A DNA stretch of 64,000 nt from Accumulibacter sp. (GTDB lineage: Bacteria > Pseudomonadota > Gammaproteobacteria > Burkholderiales > Rhodocyclaceae). Position numbers and translations under genes: made by a program. Location of the stretch: NCBI GenBank assembly GCA_031266435.1, contig JAISAZ010000082.1:62001-126000 (forward strand). The letters run 5' to 3'. The notes beneath the pieces are model-generated. The model did no database searches, was not told the origin of the DNA, and was given only the letters and a program-made list of their open reading frames with translations. Shown piece by piece: positions 29,329-39,115 of the stretch (its first letter is position 1; every line of letters begins with the position of its first letter).

Positions 29329-31104
29329 ATGTCTCACGAACTCAAGGGCCACCTTGCCGGACTGATGCGCGCCGCGCTCGAAGAAGTCTTTCCCGATCAG
29401 CGCGATTCCGAAGTCTTTCTCGAACGCCCCAAGCTTGCGCAGCACGGCGACTTTTCCTGCAACCTCGCAATGCGGCTCGCGCGCCCACTCTCTCGCGCGC
29501 CGCGCGAGCTTGCGCGGCTTCTCATCGCGGCGATTCCAGAGTCTCCCTTCATCGAGAAGACCGAAATCGCCGGCGCGGGCTTCATCAATTTTTACCTGCT
29601 CCCCGCGGCGCGGCTCGAGGTCCTGCGTGAGATTCTTGCCGAAAAAGACGACTATGGGCGCTCCGACGCGGGCGCTAAAAAGACCCTGCAGATCGAATTC
29701 GTCTCGGCGAACCCGACGGGGCCGCTCCACGTTGGCCACGGACGCGGCGCGGCTTACGGCGCGAGCCTCGCCAATGTGATGACCTTCGCCGGGTGGGACG
29801 TCACGCGCGAATACTACGTCAACGACGCGGGGCGCCAGATGGACATCCTCGCCGTTTCGGTCTGGCTACGCTATCTGTCGCTTTTCGACGAAGGCGAGCC
29901 GCTGACCGCCGTGTTCCCGCCGAACGCGTATCAGGGCGATTACGTCATCGACATGGCAAAACAGATCAAAGCCGAGTACGGTGGCGAGTTTACGCGCCCC
30001 GCCGCCGACGTGACGGCCGATCTGCCGCCGCCGCCCCCGCCCGGATGCGCGGACGACGCGGCGAAAGAGATGCGCGAAGCGCGGCTCGACGCGCTGATCG
30101 CGCGCGCGAAAACGCTGCTCGGCGACACCTGGGGCGTGATCCACCACCATGCGCTGACGACGCAACTCGCCGAATGCCGGAACGACCTCGAAGAATTCGG
30201 CGTCTTTCACGAGGTCTGGTTTTCGGAAAAAGCCCTCTACGACTCAGGGCTCGTCGCGCGTTGCGTCGGGCGACTCGAAAAAGCCGGCCACGTTTATGAA
30301 AAAGACGGCGCGAAATGGTTTCGCTCGACGGCTTTCGGCGACGAAAAGGATCGCGTCGTCGTCCGCGAAAACGGCGTTTACACCTACTTCGCGTCGGACA
30401 TCGCGTACCACCTGAATAAATTCGAGCGGGGTTTCGACCGTATCGTCGACGTCTGGGGCGCCGACCACCACGGCTACATCCCGCGCGTCAAAGGCGCCGT
30501 CGCGGCGCTCGGCCTCGACGCGGAAAAGCTCGAAATCGCGCTCGTCCAGTTCGCCGTGCTCTACCGCGACGGGAAAAAAGTCTCGATGTCGACGCGTTCG
30601 GGAGAATTCGTCTCGCTACGCACCTTGCGCGAAGAAGTCGGCAACGACGCGTGCCGTTTCTTCTACATCCTCCGCAAATCCGACCAGCACCTCGACTTCG
30701 ACCTCGACCTCGCCAGAAGCCAGACCAACGAAAACCCGGTGTACTATATCCAGTACGCGCACGCGCGCCTCTGCTCGGTGCTCGCGCAGTGGGAGGGCGA
30801 CGCTGCGGCGCTCGACTTCGCCGACCTGTCGAGGCTCGAACATCCGCTCGAACTCGTGCTCGCCTCGCGCCTCTCAGAATTTCCCGAAATCGTCGAGGCG
30901 GCGGCGAAAGAACTCGCGCCGCACGCGGTCGCCTTTTATCTGAAAGAACTGGCTGCCGACTTCCACAGCTATTATAATGCCGAACGCATTCTCGTCGACG
31001 ACCCGGCGCTCAAGATCGCCCGCCTTGCGCTGGCGGCCTCCGTGCGGCAGGTCGTCCGCAACGGGCTGAAGATTCTCGGCGTAAGCTGCCCCGAATCCAT
31101 GTAA
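29329..31104 (+). CDS. argS: Arginyl-tRNA synthetase
   Basis: EFVSANPTGPLHVGHGRGAAYG, VWGADHHGYIPRVK, YYIQYAHARLCSVL. Confidence 0.96.
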   Translation: MSHELKGHLAGLMRAALEEVFPDQRDSEVFLERPKLAQHGDFSCNLAMRLARPLSRAPRELARLLIAAIPESPFIEKTEIAGAGFINFYLLPAARLEVLREILAEKDDYGRSDAGAKKTLQIEFVSANPTGPLHVGHGRGAAYGASLANVMTFAGWDVTREYYVNDAGRQMDILAVSVWLRYLSLFDEGEPLTAVFPPNAYQGDYVIDMAKQIKAEYGGEFTRPAADVTADLPPPPPPGCADDAAKEMREARLDALIARAKTLLGDTWGVIHHHALTTQLAECRNDLEEFGVFHEVWFSEKALYDSGLVARCVGRLEKAGHVYEKDGAKWFRSTAFGDEKDRVVVRENGVYTYFASDIAYHLNKFERGFDRIVDVWGADHHGYIPRVKGAVAALGLDAEKLEIALVQFAVLYRDGKKVSMSTRSGEFVSLRTLREEVGNDACRFFYILRKSDQHLDFDLDLARSQTNENPVYYIQYAHARLCSVLAQWEGDAAALDFADLSRLEHPLELVLASRLSEFPEIVEAAAKELAPHAVAFYLKELAADFHSYYNAERILVDDPALKIARLALAASVRQVVRNGLKILGVSCPESM

Positions 31105-31121
31105 AAAAACGGAAAGAACTC

Positions 31122-31730
31122 ATGATACGTCACTCATCTTCACGAAAAACGTCCGCTGGGAACACGATCATCGGGCTTTTCATCGGCCTCGTCGTCGGAA
31201 TGCTCGTTTCCGCCGCCGTCGTCTGGTATCTCAACAAGTCTCCGGTTCCTTTCGCCGGAACGGGCCGGACGCTACCCAGGCAGGAAAACGCGCAACCCCC
31301 GACGCCGCTCGCGTTGCCGGGAAAACCCGGCGACCCGATTCCCGAAGTATCGCCCGACAAGCCGCGCTTCGATTTCTACAGGATTCTTCCGGGGAATACC
31401 GATACGCTTCCCGCGCCGACGCGACCCGACGCCACGGCGCCCTCCGCATCCTCCCCGGCGCCCGGTGCATCGGGTGCCAAGCCCGACCCGAAAGACGTTC
31501 CGACCGACCCCCTCTTCCTGCAAACCGGGTCCTTCCAGTCGGCCGGCGACGCCGACGGACAAAAAGCCCGCTTGGCGATGATGGGGATCGAAGCGTCGAT
31601 CCAGCAAGTCATGGTGCAGGACAAAGTCTGGTACCGCGTTCGCATCGGCCCGTTCAAGAAGCAGGACGACCTCGCCGCCGTCCGCTCCGGTCTCGCCCGA
31701 CAAGGCATCCAGGCGAACACCGTCAAGTAA
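31122..31730 (+). CDS. SPOR-domain (FtsN-like) cell division protein
   Basis: N-terminal TM, Pro-rich linker, C-terminal SPOR domain FLQTGSFQSAGDADGQKARLAMMGI...WYRVRIGPF. Confidence 0.85.
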   Translation: MIRHSSSRKTSAGNTIIGLFIGLVVGMLVSAAVVWYLNKSPVPFAGTGRTLPRQENAQPPTPLALPGKPGDPIPEVSPDKPRFDFYRILPGNTDTLPAPTRPDATAPSASSPAPGASGAKPDPKDVPTDPLFLQTGSFQSAGDADGQKARLAMMGIEASIQQVMVQDKVWYRVRIGPFKKQDDLAAVRSGLARQGIQANTVK

Positions 31731-31743
31731 GGCTGAAAATCGA

Positions 31744-31761
31744 GATTACAGGAATGTAATC
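31744..31761. promoter_or_regulatory. Perfect 6-bp inverted repeat GATTAC-N6-GTAATC upstream of dsbA
   Basis: Read directly from sequence; function unknown. Confidence 0.45.
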
Positions 31762-31810
31762 CTCACGTCATCCTTTTGTCGCGCAGAAAAGTTTAGACTC
31801 ACGCAAGGAA

Positions 31811-31841
31811 TCGTCAAAAATAGCCTCCTGTTTTTTGACGA
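31811..31841. terminator. 10-bp perfect stem-loop between SPOR gene and dsbA (bidirectional terminator-like or leader hairpin)
   Basis: TCGTCAAAAA-tagcctcctgt-TTTTTGACGA. Confidence 0.5.
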
Positions 31842-31868
31842 ACACTTAGTTAAAGGAGATATATCACC

Positions 31869-32522
31869 ATGCAAACCTGCTTTTCCCGATGGATCGCCGT
31901 TTTTCTGCTCACCCTTGCCGGGTCTCTGCCCACGGCGTATGCGCAGGACGCGCTCGTCGTCGGTGAGGATTACCGCGTCCTCAACCCCCCGCTGCTGACC
32001 GACACGCCGGAGAAAATCGAAGTCATCGAGTTTTTCTCTTACGCCTGCCCGCATTGCAGCGAACTGAACCCGCTCGTCGCATCGTGGGCGTCCAAGCTGC
32101 CGTCCGACGTCGTCGTAAAGCGCGTTCCGGTCGGTTTCAACAACCCCTTCTATACGATCATGGCGCGTTTTTACTACGCGCTCGATGCGCTCGGCGAAGA
32201 AGAGCGCCTGAGCAACGCCGTCTTCGACGCGATTCACAACAAGAACCTTCGGCTCATCGATGAAAAAAGCATTACCGAATGGGTCGCCTCGCAAAACGTC
32301 GACCCGAAAAAATTCAGCGATGCGTTCAACGCCTTCAGCGTCGATAGCCGCATCAAGCGCGCCGAACAACTTCGGAACAACGCCAGAATCAACGGCGTCC
32401 CCGCGCTCATCGTCGACGGTCGCTACCAGGTCGTATCGAACCCCTCGTTCAACAGCTACGCCGACTTTCTGACGCTGACGAACAAGGTCATCGAAAAGCG
32501 CCGCCAGGAGCGCAGGAGGTAA
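31869..32522 (+). CDS. dsbA: Thiol:disulfide interchange protein DsbA
   Basis: Signal peptide; EFFSYACPHCSELNP active site; thioredoxin-like fold motifs. Confidence 0.92.
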   Translation: MQTCFSRWIAVFLLTLAGSLPTAYAQDALVVGEDYRVLNPPLLTDTPEKIEVIEFFSYACPHCSELNPLVASWASKLPSDVVVKRVPVGFNNPFYTIMARFYYALDALGEEERLSNAVFDAIHNKNLRLIDEKSITEWVASQNVDPKKFSDAFNAFSVDSRIKRAEQLRNNARINGVPALIVDGRYQVVSNPSFNSYADFLTLTNKVIEKRRQERRR

Positions 32523-32654
32523 CAAGCCGCCTCCAAAGCCGTGCCCGAACGCCCATACAGCCATGCACGCCCTTAAAGGGATTCGCGGTCGGGTACGTGG
32601 CATGTATGGCTTGTGCGGCGTGTGCGGTTTGCGCCGCTTGAAATCGAGTACGCG

Positions 32655-33533
32655 ATGAAAGCCTTTCGCTCCGAATTCGCCCCGATACGCGAAAGGCGTG
32701 TCCACGTCCGCGTCTGGGGCAAGGATCACGCCCCGACGCTCTTCTTTTTTCATGGATGGGGCGACACGGGCGCGTCGTTCCAGTTCGTCGTCGACGCCCT
32801 GGAGCGCGACTGGCGCGTCGTCGCGCCCGACTGGCGGGGTTTCGGGGAGTCGCAATGGAACGACGGCGTTTACTACTTCCAGGACTACATCGCCGACCTC
32901 GACGCGCTGCTCGAACGCTACTCGCCGCAAACGCCCGCACGCATCGTCGGGCACAGCATGGGCGGCATCGTCGCGAGCCTCTACGCGGGAATCCGGCCCG
33001 AACGCGTATCGCACTTCGCCAACCTCGAAGGCTTCGTTTTCTGGACATCGACGCCCGAAGAAAGCCCCGAACGCTTCGAGGCGTGGCTCCGGCAGATCAG
33101 TACCCAGGGCACCGCCTTCCACCGCTACGCGCGCCGCGAGGAATTCGCCGAAAACCTGACGCGCAAGAACCCGCGCCTCACCCCCGATCGCGCCGCTTTC
33201 CTCTCTCAGCATTCCTTGCGCGTCGACGAAAAAGGCGGATTCAGCTTCGCGGCCGACCCGCGCCACCGCTGGATCACGCCGCTGCTCCACCCGCTCGAAG
33301 AAGCGAAAGCGTGCTGGCGGCGCATCACCGCTCAAACGCTCTGGATATCGGCGTCCGACTCGCCCGTCTCGAAACTCTTCACCGCGCGCCCCGAAGAATT
33401 CCGCGAGCGGATCGCGTGCTTTTCCGACGTGCGGCAGGTCCCGATCGAAGACAGCGGGCACAACATCCACCACGACCAACCCGAACGCCTCGCGCGGCTC
33501 TTCGAAGAATTTTTCACGTTTTCAGAGGAGTGA
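32655..33533 (+). CDS. Alpha/beta-fold hydrolase
   Basis: FFFHGWGDTGASFQ, VVAPDWRGFGESQW, IVGHSMGGIVASLYAG, DSGHNIHHDQPERLA. Confidence 0.9.
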   Translation: MKAFRSEFAPIRERRVHVRVWGKDHAPTLFFFHGWGDTGASFQFVVDALERDWRVVAPDWRGFGESQWNDGVYYFQDYIADLDALLERYSPQTPARIVGHSMGGIVASLYAGIRPERVSHFANLEGFVFWTSTPEESPERFEAWLRQISTQGTAFHRYARREEFAENLTRKNPRLTPDRAAFLSQHSLRVDEKGGFSFAADPRHRWITPLLHPLEEAKACWRRITAQTLWISASDSPVSKLFTARPEEFRERIACFSDVRQVPIEDSGHNIHHDQPERLARLFEEFFTFSEE

Positions 33534-33976
33534 GGACTGAGGACAGAAGACAGAGGACAGAAGACAGTGCGGCCTTCGGCCTTTGTAATCAGGGTTCAGT
33601 AGTCTGACGGAGCATCCCACGCGACATCTGAATACGGAACACAGATCACGAAGCGAACGCAGTGAGCGCTCTGTCTTCCGTCCTCTGTCCTCTGTCCTCT
33701 GATACGCGCATACGGAATCGTTGTGGCTCTCGTTCCTCAGCCCAACCTATACCGCCGCTGGGCACGGCACGCCGTGCCCCTACAATTCCACCGATCCCCG
33801 ATCCCTGATATCTGATCCCTGATGGGCACGCCGTACCCCTGCAATTCCTCTGATCCCTGATCTGTAATCTGAAGGAGTGTCCCATCCTGCAACTGAATAC
33901 TGAACACAGATCACGAAGCGAACGCAGTGAGCGCTCTATCTTCCGTCCTCTGTCCTCTGTCTTCTGTCCCCGCTTC
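33527..33976. repeat. Composite repeat block: heptad element, GTTGGGC-type and GGGCACGGC palindromes, CTGATYC heptads, second heptad element
   Basis: gaggactgaggacagaagacagaggacagaagacag...cggccttcggcctttgtaatcagg...; two copies of the tgaatac(g/t)gaacacagatcacgaagcgaacgcagtgagcgctc segment. Confidence 0.88.
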
Positions 33977-35680
33977 TCCGATCGTGAATTCGAGCGAGTC
34001 CGAGTTCGAGTTGAGCGCGACGGTGATCGGTTGCTGCCGCGCTGCGGGGCCCCACATCTGACGCGGGCCCGGCGAAGAAAAATGGTCGTCGTCGGCCCAG
34101 TCGCCACGGCGCGACGCGAAGTAGCGCATCGCCGGCGAATTCATCTCGACGAGCGCCTTGCGGATCACGAATTCGTCCTGGCCTTGCCGACGCTCGATCT
34201 GGAGCAGTCCGGTCAGGGGGATCGCGATCGGGTGTCCGCCGTCGGTCAGATTCGTCACGCTCGCCATATAGCCGGTACGCCCGTCGAGAACGAGCGACGC
34301 GGCGGTCAGGCCGAGGTTGTAGGTATAGGCCGCGTCGAAGCGCGTCGGCGCGCCGCAGCGTCCTTCGTACCCGAAGAAATGACTTTGCGCGGCAAAGGGG
34401 ATTCCCGCGTCGATTTCCCGCACGTAGCGCGCGACCATGTCGATCAGCAGTTGTTCGGTCGGAATCAGGGAAACCTGGAGGTTTCCGTGCGAATCGCGGT
34501 CGGTCAAAAGCTGGTTGACGATGTAATCCGGCAGCGACGCGAGCAGGCGGGCGTTCTCGGACGAGAGCTTGTTCTGGATGAAGATGAGCCGCGCCGAGTC
34601 GTGCAGCCTCGAAAATTCCTTTTCGTTGTGCGCGAGCACGTCGTTGAGTTCGACGATCAGGTAATGAATTTCCGGGATGAATTCGATCAGGCCTTCGGGA
34701 ACGAGGACGACGCCGTGATTCATCGCCTTGCGCGCACGCGCGACGACGGCGCGCGCGATCTGGTCGACGATCGAACTCAAGGACTGCTTCTTTTCGGCGA
34801 CCTCTTCGGAGACCAGCGCGACGGCAGGTTTCGTCTGGAGGGCGACTTCGAGCGTGACGTGCGACGCGGAACGCCCCATCAGCTTGATGAAATGCCAATA
34901 CTTCAGCGAAGAGCGCGTGTCCTGGAGGATGTTGCCGACCATTTCGGAATAGATTTTGGTCGCGGTGTCGAATCCAAAGGAAATCGGCAGAAAGCCCTTG
35001 ACCTGCAAGTCGCCGTCTATCGTCTTCGGGACGCCGATGACCTGTACGCCCGAACCGTCGGGTTTTGCGTCCTTGAAGAGGTATTCGGCCAGGATTGCGG
35101 CGTTCGTGTTCGAATCGTCTCCGCCGATGATGATGATTGCGTCGATGCCGTATTCGACGCAGTTTTCCTTGACCTTCCTGAACTGGGCGTCGGTCTTGAT
35201 TTTCGTGCGGTCGGTGCCGAGGAAATCGAAACCGCCCGTGTTGAGGTAGGAAGCGATCGCGTCGTCGGTGATTTCGAAAAACGCTCCCTTGATCAGCCCT
35301 TTCGGTCCCGGCGTTACGCCGAGCAACGTGTTTCCGTCCCCGAGTATCCGCCGGATTCCGGCGACGACGTTGTGACCGCCGGCGGCGGGCCCGCCGGAAA
35401 ACAGAACGGCGACGCGCTTGCCTTTCACGGGCGGCGCGTCGCTCGGCGTCGGAACGAGAACGGCGTTGCCCGACGCTTCGATCGAGAGCGGGAAACTTCG
35501 GGCGACGATCGCGTTGTCGGGCGTTCTGAGAATTTTATCGCTCGCGGCAAAACGGACGGGGACGGGTTGATCCGGCGATCTGAAAACGGTGCAGACGGGC
35601 AGGGGCAGACGGCGCAGCGCCGATTCGAAAATGGAGTGGTGCGATTCCATTTCCCGCAATTGTTCCGGCAGGGTGCTCAT
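33911..35680 (-). CDS. Pyrophosphate-type 6-phosphofructokinase (long form)
   Basis: AVLFSGGPAAGGHNVVAGI, IIGGDDSNTNAAILAEYL, GVPKTIDGDLQ, GFDTATKIYSEMVGN; repeat-encoded C-terminal tail. Confidence 0.88.
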   Translation of the reverse strand: MSTLPEQLREMESHHSIFESALRRLPLPVCTVFRSPDQPVPVRFAASDKILRTPDNAIVARSFPLSIEASGNAVLVPTPSDAPPVKGKRVAVLFSGGPAAGGHNVVAGIRRILGDGNTLLGVTPGPKGLIKGAFFEITDDAIASYLNTGGFDFLGTDRTKIKTDAQFRKVKENCVEYGIDAIIIIGGDDSNTNAAILAEYLFKDAKPDGSGVQVIGVPKTIDGDLQVKGFLPISFGFDTATKIYSEMVGNILQDTRSSLKYWHFIKLMGRSASHVTLEVALQTKPAVALVSEEVAEKKQSLSSIVDQIARAVVARARKAMNHGVVLVPEGLIEFIPEIHYLIVELNDVLAHNEKEFSRLHDSARLIFIQNKLSSENARLLASLPDYIVNQLLTDRDSHGNLQVSLIPTEQLLIDMVARYVREIDAGIPFAAQSHFFGYEGRCGAPTRFDAAYTYNLGLTAASLVLDGRTGYMASVTNLTDGGHPIAIPLTGLLQIERRQGQDEFVIRKALVEMNSPAMRYFASRRGDWADDDHFSSPGPRQMWGPAARQQPITVALNSNSDSLEFTIGEAGTEDRGQRTEDRALTAFAS

Positions 35681-36010
35681 GTTCGTTCCTCGATTGAAAG
35701 CGGCGGACGGAAAATCGAAAGAGGGGGCGGCGCGCCGCCTGGGCAAGCCGCCGTCCTCGCTCCATTCATCAACGGAGCTGGATAAACTTAAAACCTTCAG
35801 ATTCTATCCGGCTTTGCGAAATCGCGGGAGAGGAATTCGTAAAATCGGGAACTCTCAGGAACACGGTGTGGTCAAATACAGGGCCAAGGCGCGAAGACGC
35901 GCGCAGGCCAGTTCAAAGAAGGTTTTGGAATCACAGGAAAATCGTTTACAGTTCCAAGCGCCGGGTCTCGACCCGATACCCGACCGAATACCACAAAAAC
36001 AGGAGTTTTC

Positions 36011-37285
36011 ATGACTAAAGAAGAATTACGGATTGCCGCCCTCGATTATCACCGTTATCCCGAGCCTGGGAAGATTTCCATGTGCACGACGAAGGTTCTG
36101 AAAAACCAGCAGGACCTCGCGCTCGCCTACACGCCCGGCGTCGCTTGCGCGTGCGAAGCGATCAAGGAAAATCCCGAAACGGCGGCTTTGTATACCTCCC
36201 GCGCCAATCTTGTAGGCGTCATTTCCAACGGAACGGCGGTGCTCGGCCTCGGCAACATCGGGCCTCTGGCCTCCAAGCCCGTCATGGAAGGGAAAGCGTG
36301 CTTGTTCAAGAAATTCGCCGGGGTCGACGTTTTCGACATCGAACTCGCCGAAAACGACCCGGACAAGCTGATCGACATCATCGCCGCGCTCGAACCGACG
36401 CTCGGCGGAATCAACCTCGAAGACATCAAGGCGCCCGAGTGTTTCTACATCGAAAACGCGCTCAAAAAACGTCTCTCGATCCCTGTATTCCACGACGACC
36501 AGCACGGTACGGCGATCATCACGGCGGCGGCGATGCTCAACGCGCTCGAAGTGACCGGAAAGAAAATCGACGAAATCAAGGTCGTGTGTTCGGGCGCGGG
36601 CGCCGCGGCGATTTCGGCGCTGACGCTCTGGTGCGAACTCGGAGTCCAGCGCAAAAACCTCATCGTCTGCGACACGCGCGGCGTCATCCACGCGGGTCGG
36701 GACGGCCTGACCGACGTCAAGAAGAAATTCGCCGCCGATACGAAAGCGCGGACGCTCGCCGACGCCCTCGAAGGCGCCGACATCTTCCTGGGGCTTTCCG
36801 CGCCAGGTGTGCTGAAGGGTGAAATGCTGGTGAAAATGGCCAAACGCCCCGTCGTATTCGCGCTGTGCAATCCGACGCCCGAAATCATGCCCGAAGAGGC
36901 GCACAAGGCGCGCCCCGACATCATCATGGCGACGGGACGCTCCGACTATCCGAACCAGGTCAACAACGTCCTGTGCTTCCCGTTCATCTTCCGTGGCGCG
37001 CTCGACGTCGGCGCGACGGCGATCACGGAAGAGATGAAGCTCACCTGCGTCCACACGATCGCCGCGATCGCAAGGGAAGAGATTCATCCCGAGGTCGCAA
37101 AAGCCTACCCTGGACGCGACTTCAGCTTCGGGCAGAACAACCTCGTTCCCCTGACCTTCGACCCGCGTCTGATCGAGCGCATCCCGCCGGCGGTCGCGCA
37201 AACCGCGATGGAACAAGGCATCGCCACGCGCCCGATCACCGACATGGAAGCGTACCGGGTGCGCCTGAAGAAACTCGTCGCTTGA
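36011..37285 (+). CDS. NAD(P)-dependent malic enzyme (short form, no PTA domain)
   Basis: [78 protein letters not shown]. Confidence 0.92.
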   Translation: MTKEELRIAALDYHRYPEPGKISMCTTKVLKNQQDLALAYTPGVACACEAIKENPETAALYTSRANLVGVISNGTAVLGLGNIGPLASKPVMEGKACLFKKFAGVDVFDIELAENDPDKLIDIIAALEPTLGGINLEDIKAPECFYIENALKKRLSIPVFHDDQHGTAIITAAAMLNALEVTGKKIDEIKVVCSGAGAAAISALTLWCELGVQRKNLIVCDTRGVIHAGRDGLTDVKKKFAADTKARTLADALEGADIFLGLSAPGVLKGEMLVKMAKRPVVFALCNPTPEIMPEEAHKARPDIIMATGRSDYPNQVNNVLCFPFIFRGALDVGATAITEEMKLTCVHTIAAIAREEIHPEVAKAYPGRDFSFGQNNLVPLTFDPRLIERIPPAVAQTAMEQGIATRPITDMEAYRVRLKKLVA

Positions 37286-37472
37286 GGGTCAGGGTTCACT
37301 CGGAAGTCAGTCATCCAGAGAACAGATCTTGATTCAAACCCTCCCCTCTCCCCTATGGCGGAGAGGGGGGTCTCACGCCCTCTCCATGCCATCTCTATTT
37401 ATGTCCTTTCGTATCTCGTCCCGGAATCATTTATGCATAAAATACGGGCGCATATCTTTGGGTGATCCCGCA

Positions 37473-37503
37473 TAGGTTGGGGTGAGCGAAGCGAACCCCA
37501 ACA
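37473..37503. repeat. GTTGGGG hairpin repeat
   Basis: taggttggggtgagcgaagcgaaccccaaca, near-perfect inverted repeat. Confidence 0.75.
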
Positions 37504-37539
37504 AAAGGTGACAGGAGCAACCCCGAAAATGAATACAAG

Positions 37540-38301
37540 ATGATGCTGCAAGAAACTCCGGCAACCCTGTCGCAGCGAATCACGCTGGTTACCGGGGCAA
37601 GCAGCGGCATTGGCCGCGCAGTGGCTTTGGCCTTGGCCCGCGCCGGCGCTTTTGTGGTCGCCACAGGCAGGAGCCGGGAACGGCTCGCGGCGCTGGCCGA
37701 TGAACTCGCCGGACAAGGCGAGGCGCTTCCTCTCGACGTCTCCGAGCCTGACGACATCGCCCGATTCATGCGGTCGATGGGGGAACGCCACGGGCGCATC
37801 AACGCCCTGGTCGTGAATGCGGGAGTCTCTCCCGCCGTCGAGATCGACACGCTGACCGTCACCGAATACCAGTCCCTGATGGACGTCAATGTCCGTGGGG
37901 CGGTCTTTACTTTCGCGCATGCCTTGCCGCTCCTCTCTGAAGGCGCTTCGGTCGTATTCGTCGGGTCGGTCGCCGCGCGCAAGGGGCAGCCGGGGGACGC
38001 GGTCTATGCGGGGAGCAAGGGCTTCGTCCGAGCGTTTGCCCGCAGCCTGGGTACGTCGCCGGATTTGATGAAGCGCCGGATTCGGGTCAACGTGGTGTCG
38101 CCCGGCCCCATCGAAACGCCGCTCACCGAAGAGGCGACGCGCAATCCCGAAGCGAAGGTCTACGTCGAACAACTGATCCCGATGCGCCGCTGGGGGCGAG
38201 ACGCCGAAGTCGCGCAGGCCGTTCTTTTCCTGCTTTCCGAGGCTTCGAGTTTCACGACGGGCGCGGACTTGACCGTGGACGGAGGCATGTCGCACGTCTG
38301 A
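37540..38301 (+). CDS. SDR-family oxidoreductase
   Basis: LVTGASSGIGRAVALALARAGA, NALVVNAGVSP, YAGSKGFVRAFARSL, LTVDGGMSHV. Confidence 0.92.
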   Translation: MMLQETPATLSQRITLVTGASSGIGRAVALALARAGAFVVATGRSRERLAALADELAGQGEALPLDVSEPDDIARFMRSMGERHGRINALVVNAGVSPAVEIDTLTVTEYQSLMDVNVRGAVFTFAHALPLLSEGASVVFVGSVAARKGQPGDAVYAGSKGFVRAFARSLGTSPDLMKRRIRVNVVSPGPIETPLTEEATRNPEAKVYVEQLIPMRRWGRDAEVAQAVLFLLSEASSFTTGADLTVDGGMSHV

Positions 38302-38401
38302 TTCCATTTCCAGTTCATCCCTACCAACGTCGACTCGCCTTGCGGGACGCAAGTACTGTCTGCGGCTCGGCATCAAAGCATGAATGAACTGGAAAAGGAA
38401 T
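38300..38401. repeat. Inverted-repeat-ended element, copy 3
   Basis: gattccatttccagttcatccctaccaacgtcgactcgcc...catcaaagcatgaatgaactggaaaaggaat; starts inside the SDR stop codon. Confidence 0.92.
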
Positions 38402-38450
38402 GACGTGGGACGCGGGCAGAGTACATTCGTCCTTGCGAATCGGTATTATA

Positions 38451-38469
38451 TGAGATACAATGTATCTCA
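38451..38469. promoter_or_regulatory. Predicted toxin-antitoxin operator, perfect palindrome TGAGATACA-A-TGTATCTCA
   Basis: 9-bp perfect arms just upstream of relB-like ATG and overlapping TATTAT. Confidence 0.75.
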
Positions 38470-38489
38470 CAAGTTCCAGGGAGAAACAC

Positions 38490-38768
38490 ATGACCAGCAC
38501 AGCAATGCTTCACGTTCGCGTAGACGAGCACATGAAGGCACAAGCCACCGAAACGCTTGCCGCGATGGGGCTTTCCGTTTCGGATGCCGTGCGCGTATTC
38601 CTGACGCGCGTCGTCGCCGAGAAACAACTGCCGTTCGTACTCAAAGTGCCGAATGCCGAAACCCGCCTCGCGATGACTGAGGCCGATGCGATTGTCCGTA
38701 CGCACCATGCGCGCTTTGCCACAGCCGCCGAGTTGTTCGATGATCTCGAAAAAAACACCAGCTCGTAA
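38490..38768 (+). CDS. RelB/DinJ-family antitoxin
   Basis: LHVRVDEHMKAQATETLAAMGLSVSDAVRVFLTRVVAEKQLPF. Confidence 0.88.
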   Translation: MTSTAMLHVRVDEHMKAQATETLAAMGLSVSDAVRVFLTRVVAEKQLPFVLKVPNAETRLAMTEADAIVRTHHARFATAAELFDDLEKNTSS

Positions 38769-39068
38769 ACGCGCCTCGCCGCCCAGGACGGCCGACTACG
38801 CAAAGTCCTTTCTCAAGGATTGGGAGCGTCTATCGCGGTCTGGCAGATACGATATGAATCGGCTAAAGGAAGCCATGCTCTTGCTGATCGCCAATGAAGG
38901 ACCACTCGGCCCGGAATGGTTGGATCATCCACTCGGCGGGGATTGGTATGGACACAGGGAGTGTCACATCGGCGGAGACTTCCTGTTGGCATACAAAATC
39001 TATGATAGCGGCAAAAAAAATCGATAGTCTTTGTACGTGCGGGCACACATGCGGAGTTGTTCGAGTAA
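38740..39068 (+). pseudogene. YafQ-family toxin, frameshifted at A8 tract (annotated ORF stops at 39027)
   Basis: Frame 1 gives ...HIGGDFLLAYKIYDSGKKNR*; a +1 shift at 39013-39020 restores KKKSIVFVRAGTHAELFE*, the YafQ C-terminal motif. Confidence 0.8.
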
Positions 39069-39115
39069 GAGAGTTTCGGCAACTGGCAATTTAACTGGAA
39101 ATGGAATGAGGCGGA

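Noticed and set aside
32530-32640. Short iterations TTGTGCGGC/GTGTGCGG between dsbA and the hydrolase
   Set aside because: Too few and too degenerate units to claim a repeat element without a genome search.
31746-33479. 577-aa minus-strand ORF
   Set aside because: Antisense to dsbA and the alpha/beta hydrolase, spans their intergenic gap; implausible composition.
34031-35785. 584-aa plus-strand ORF
   Set aside because: Antisense to the PPi-type phosphofructokinase; same shadow-frame composition.
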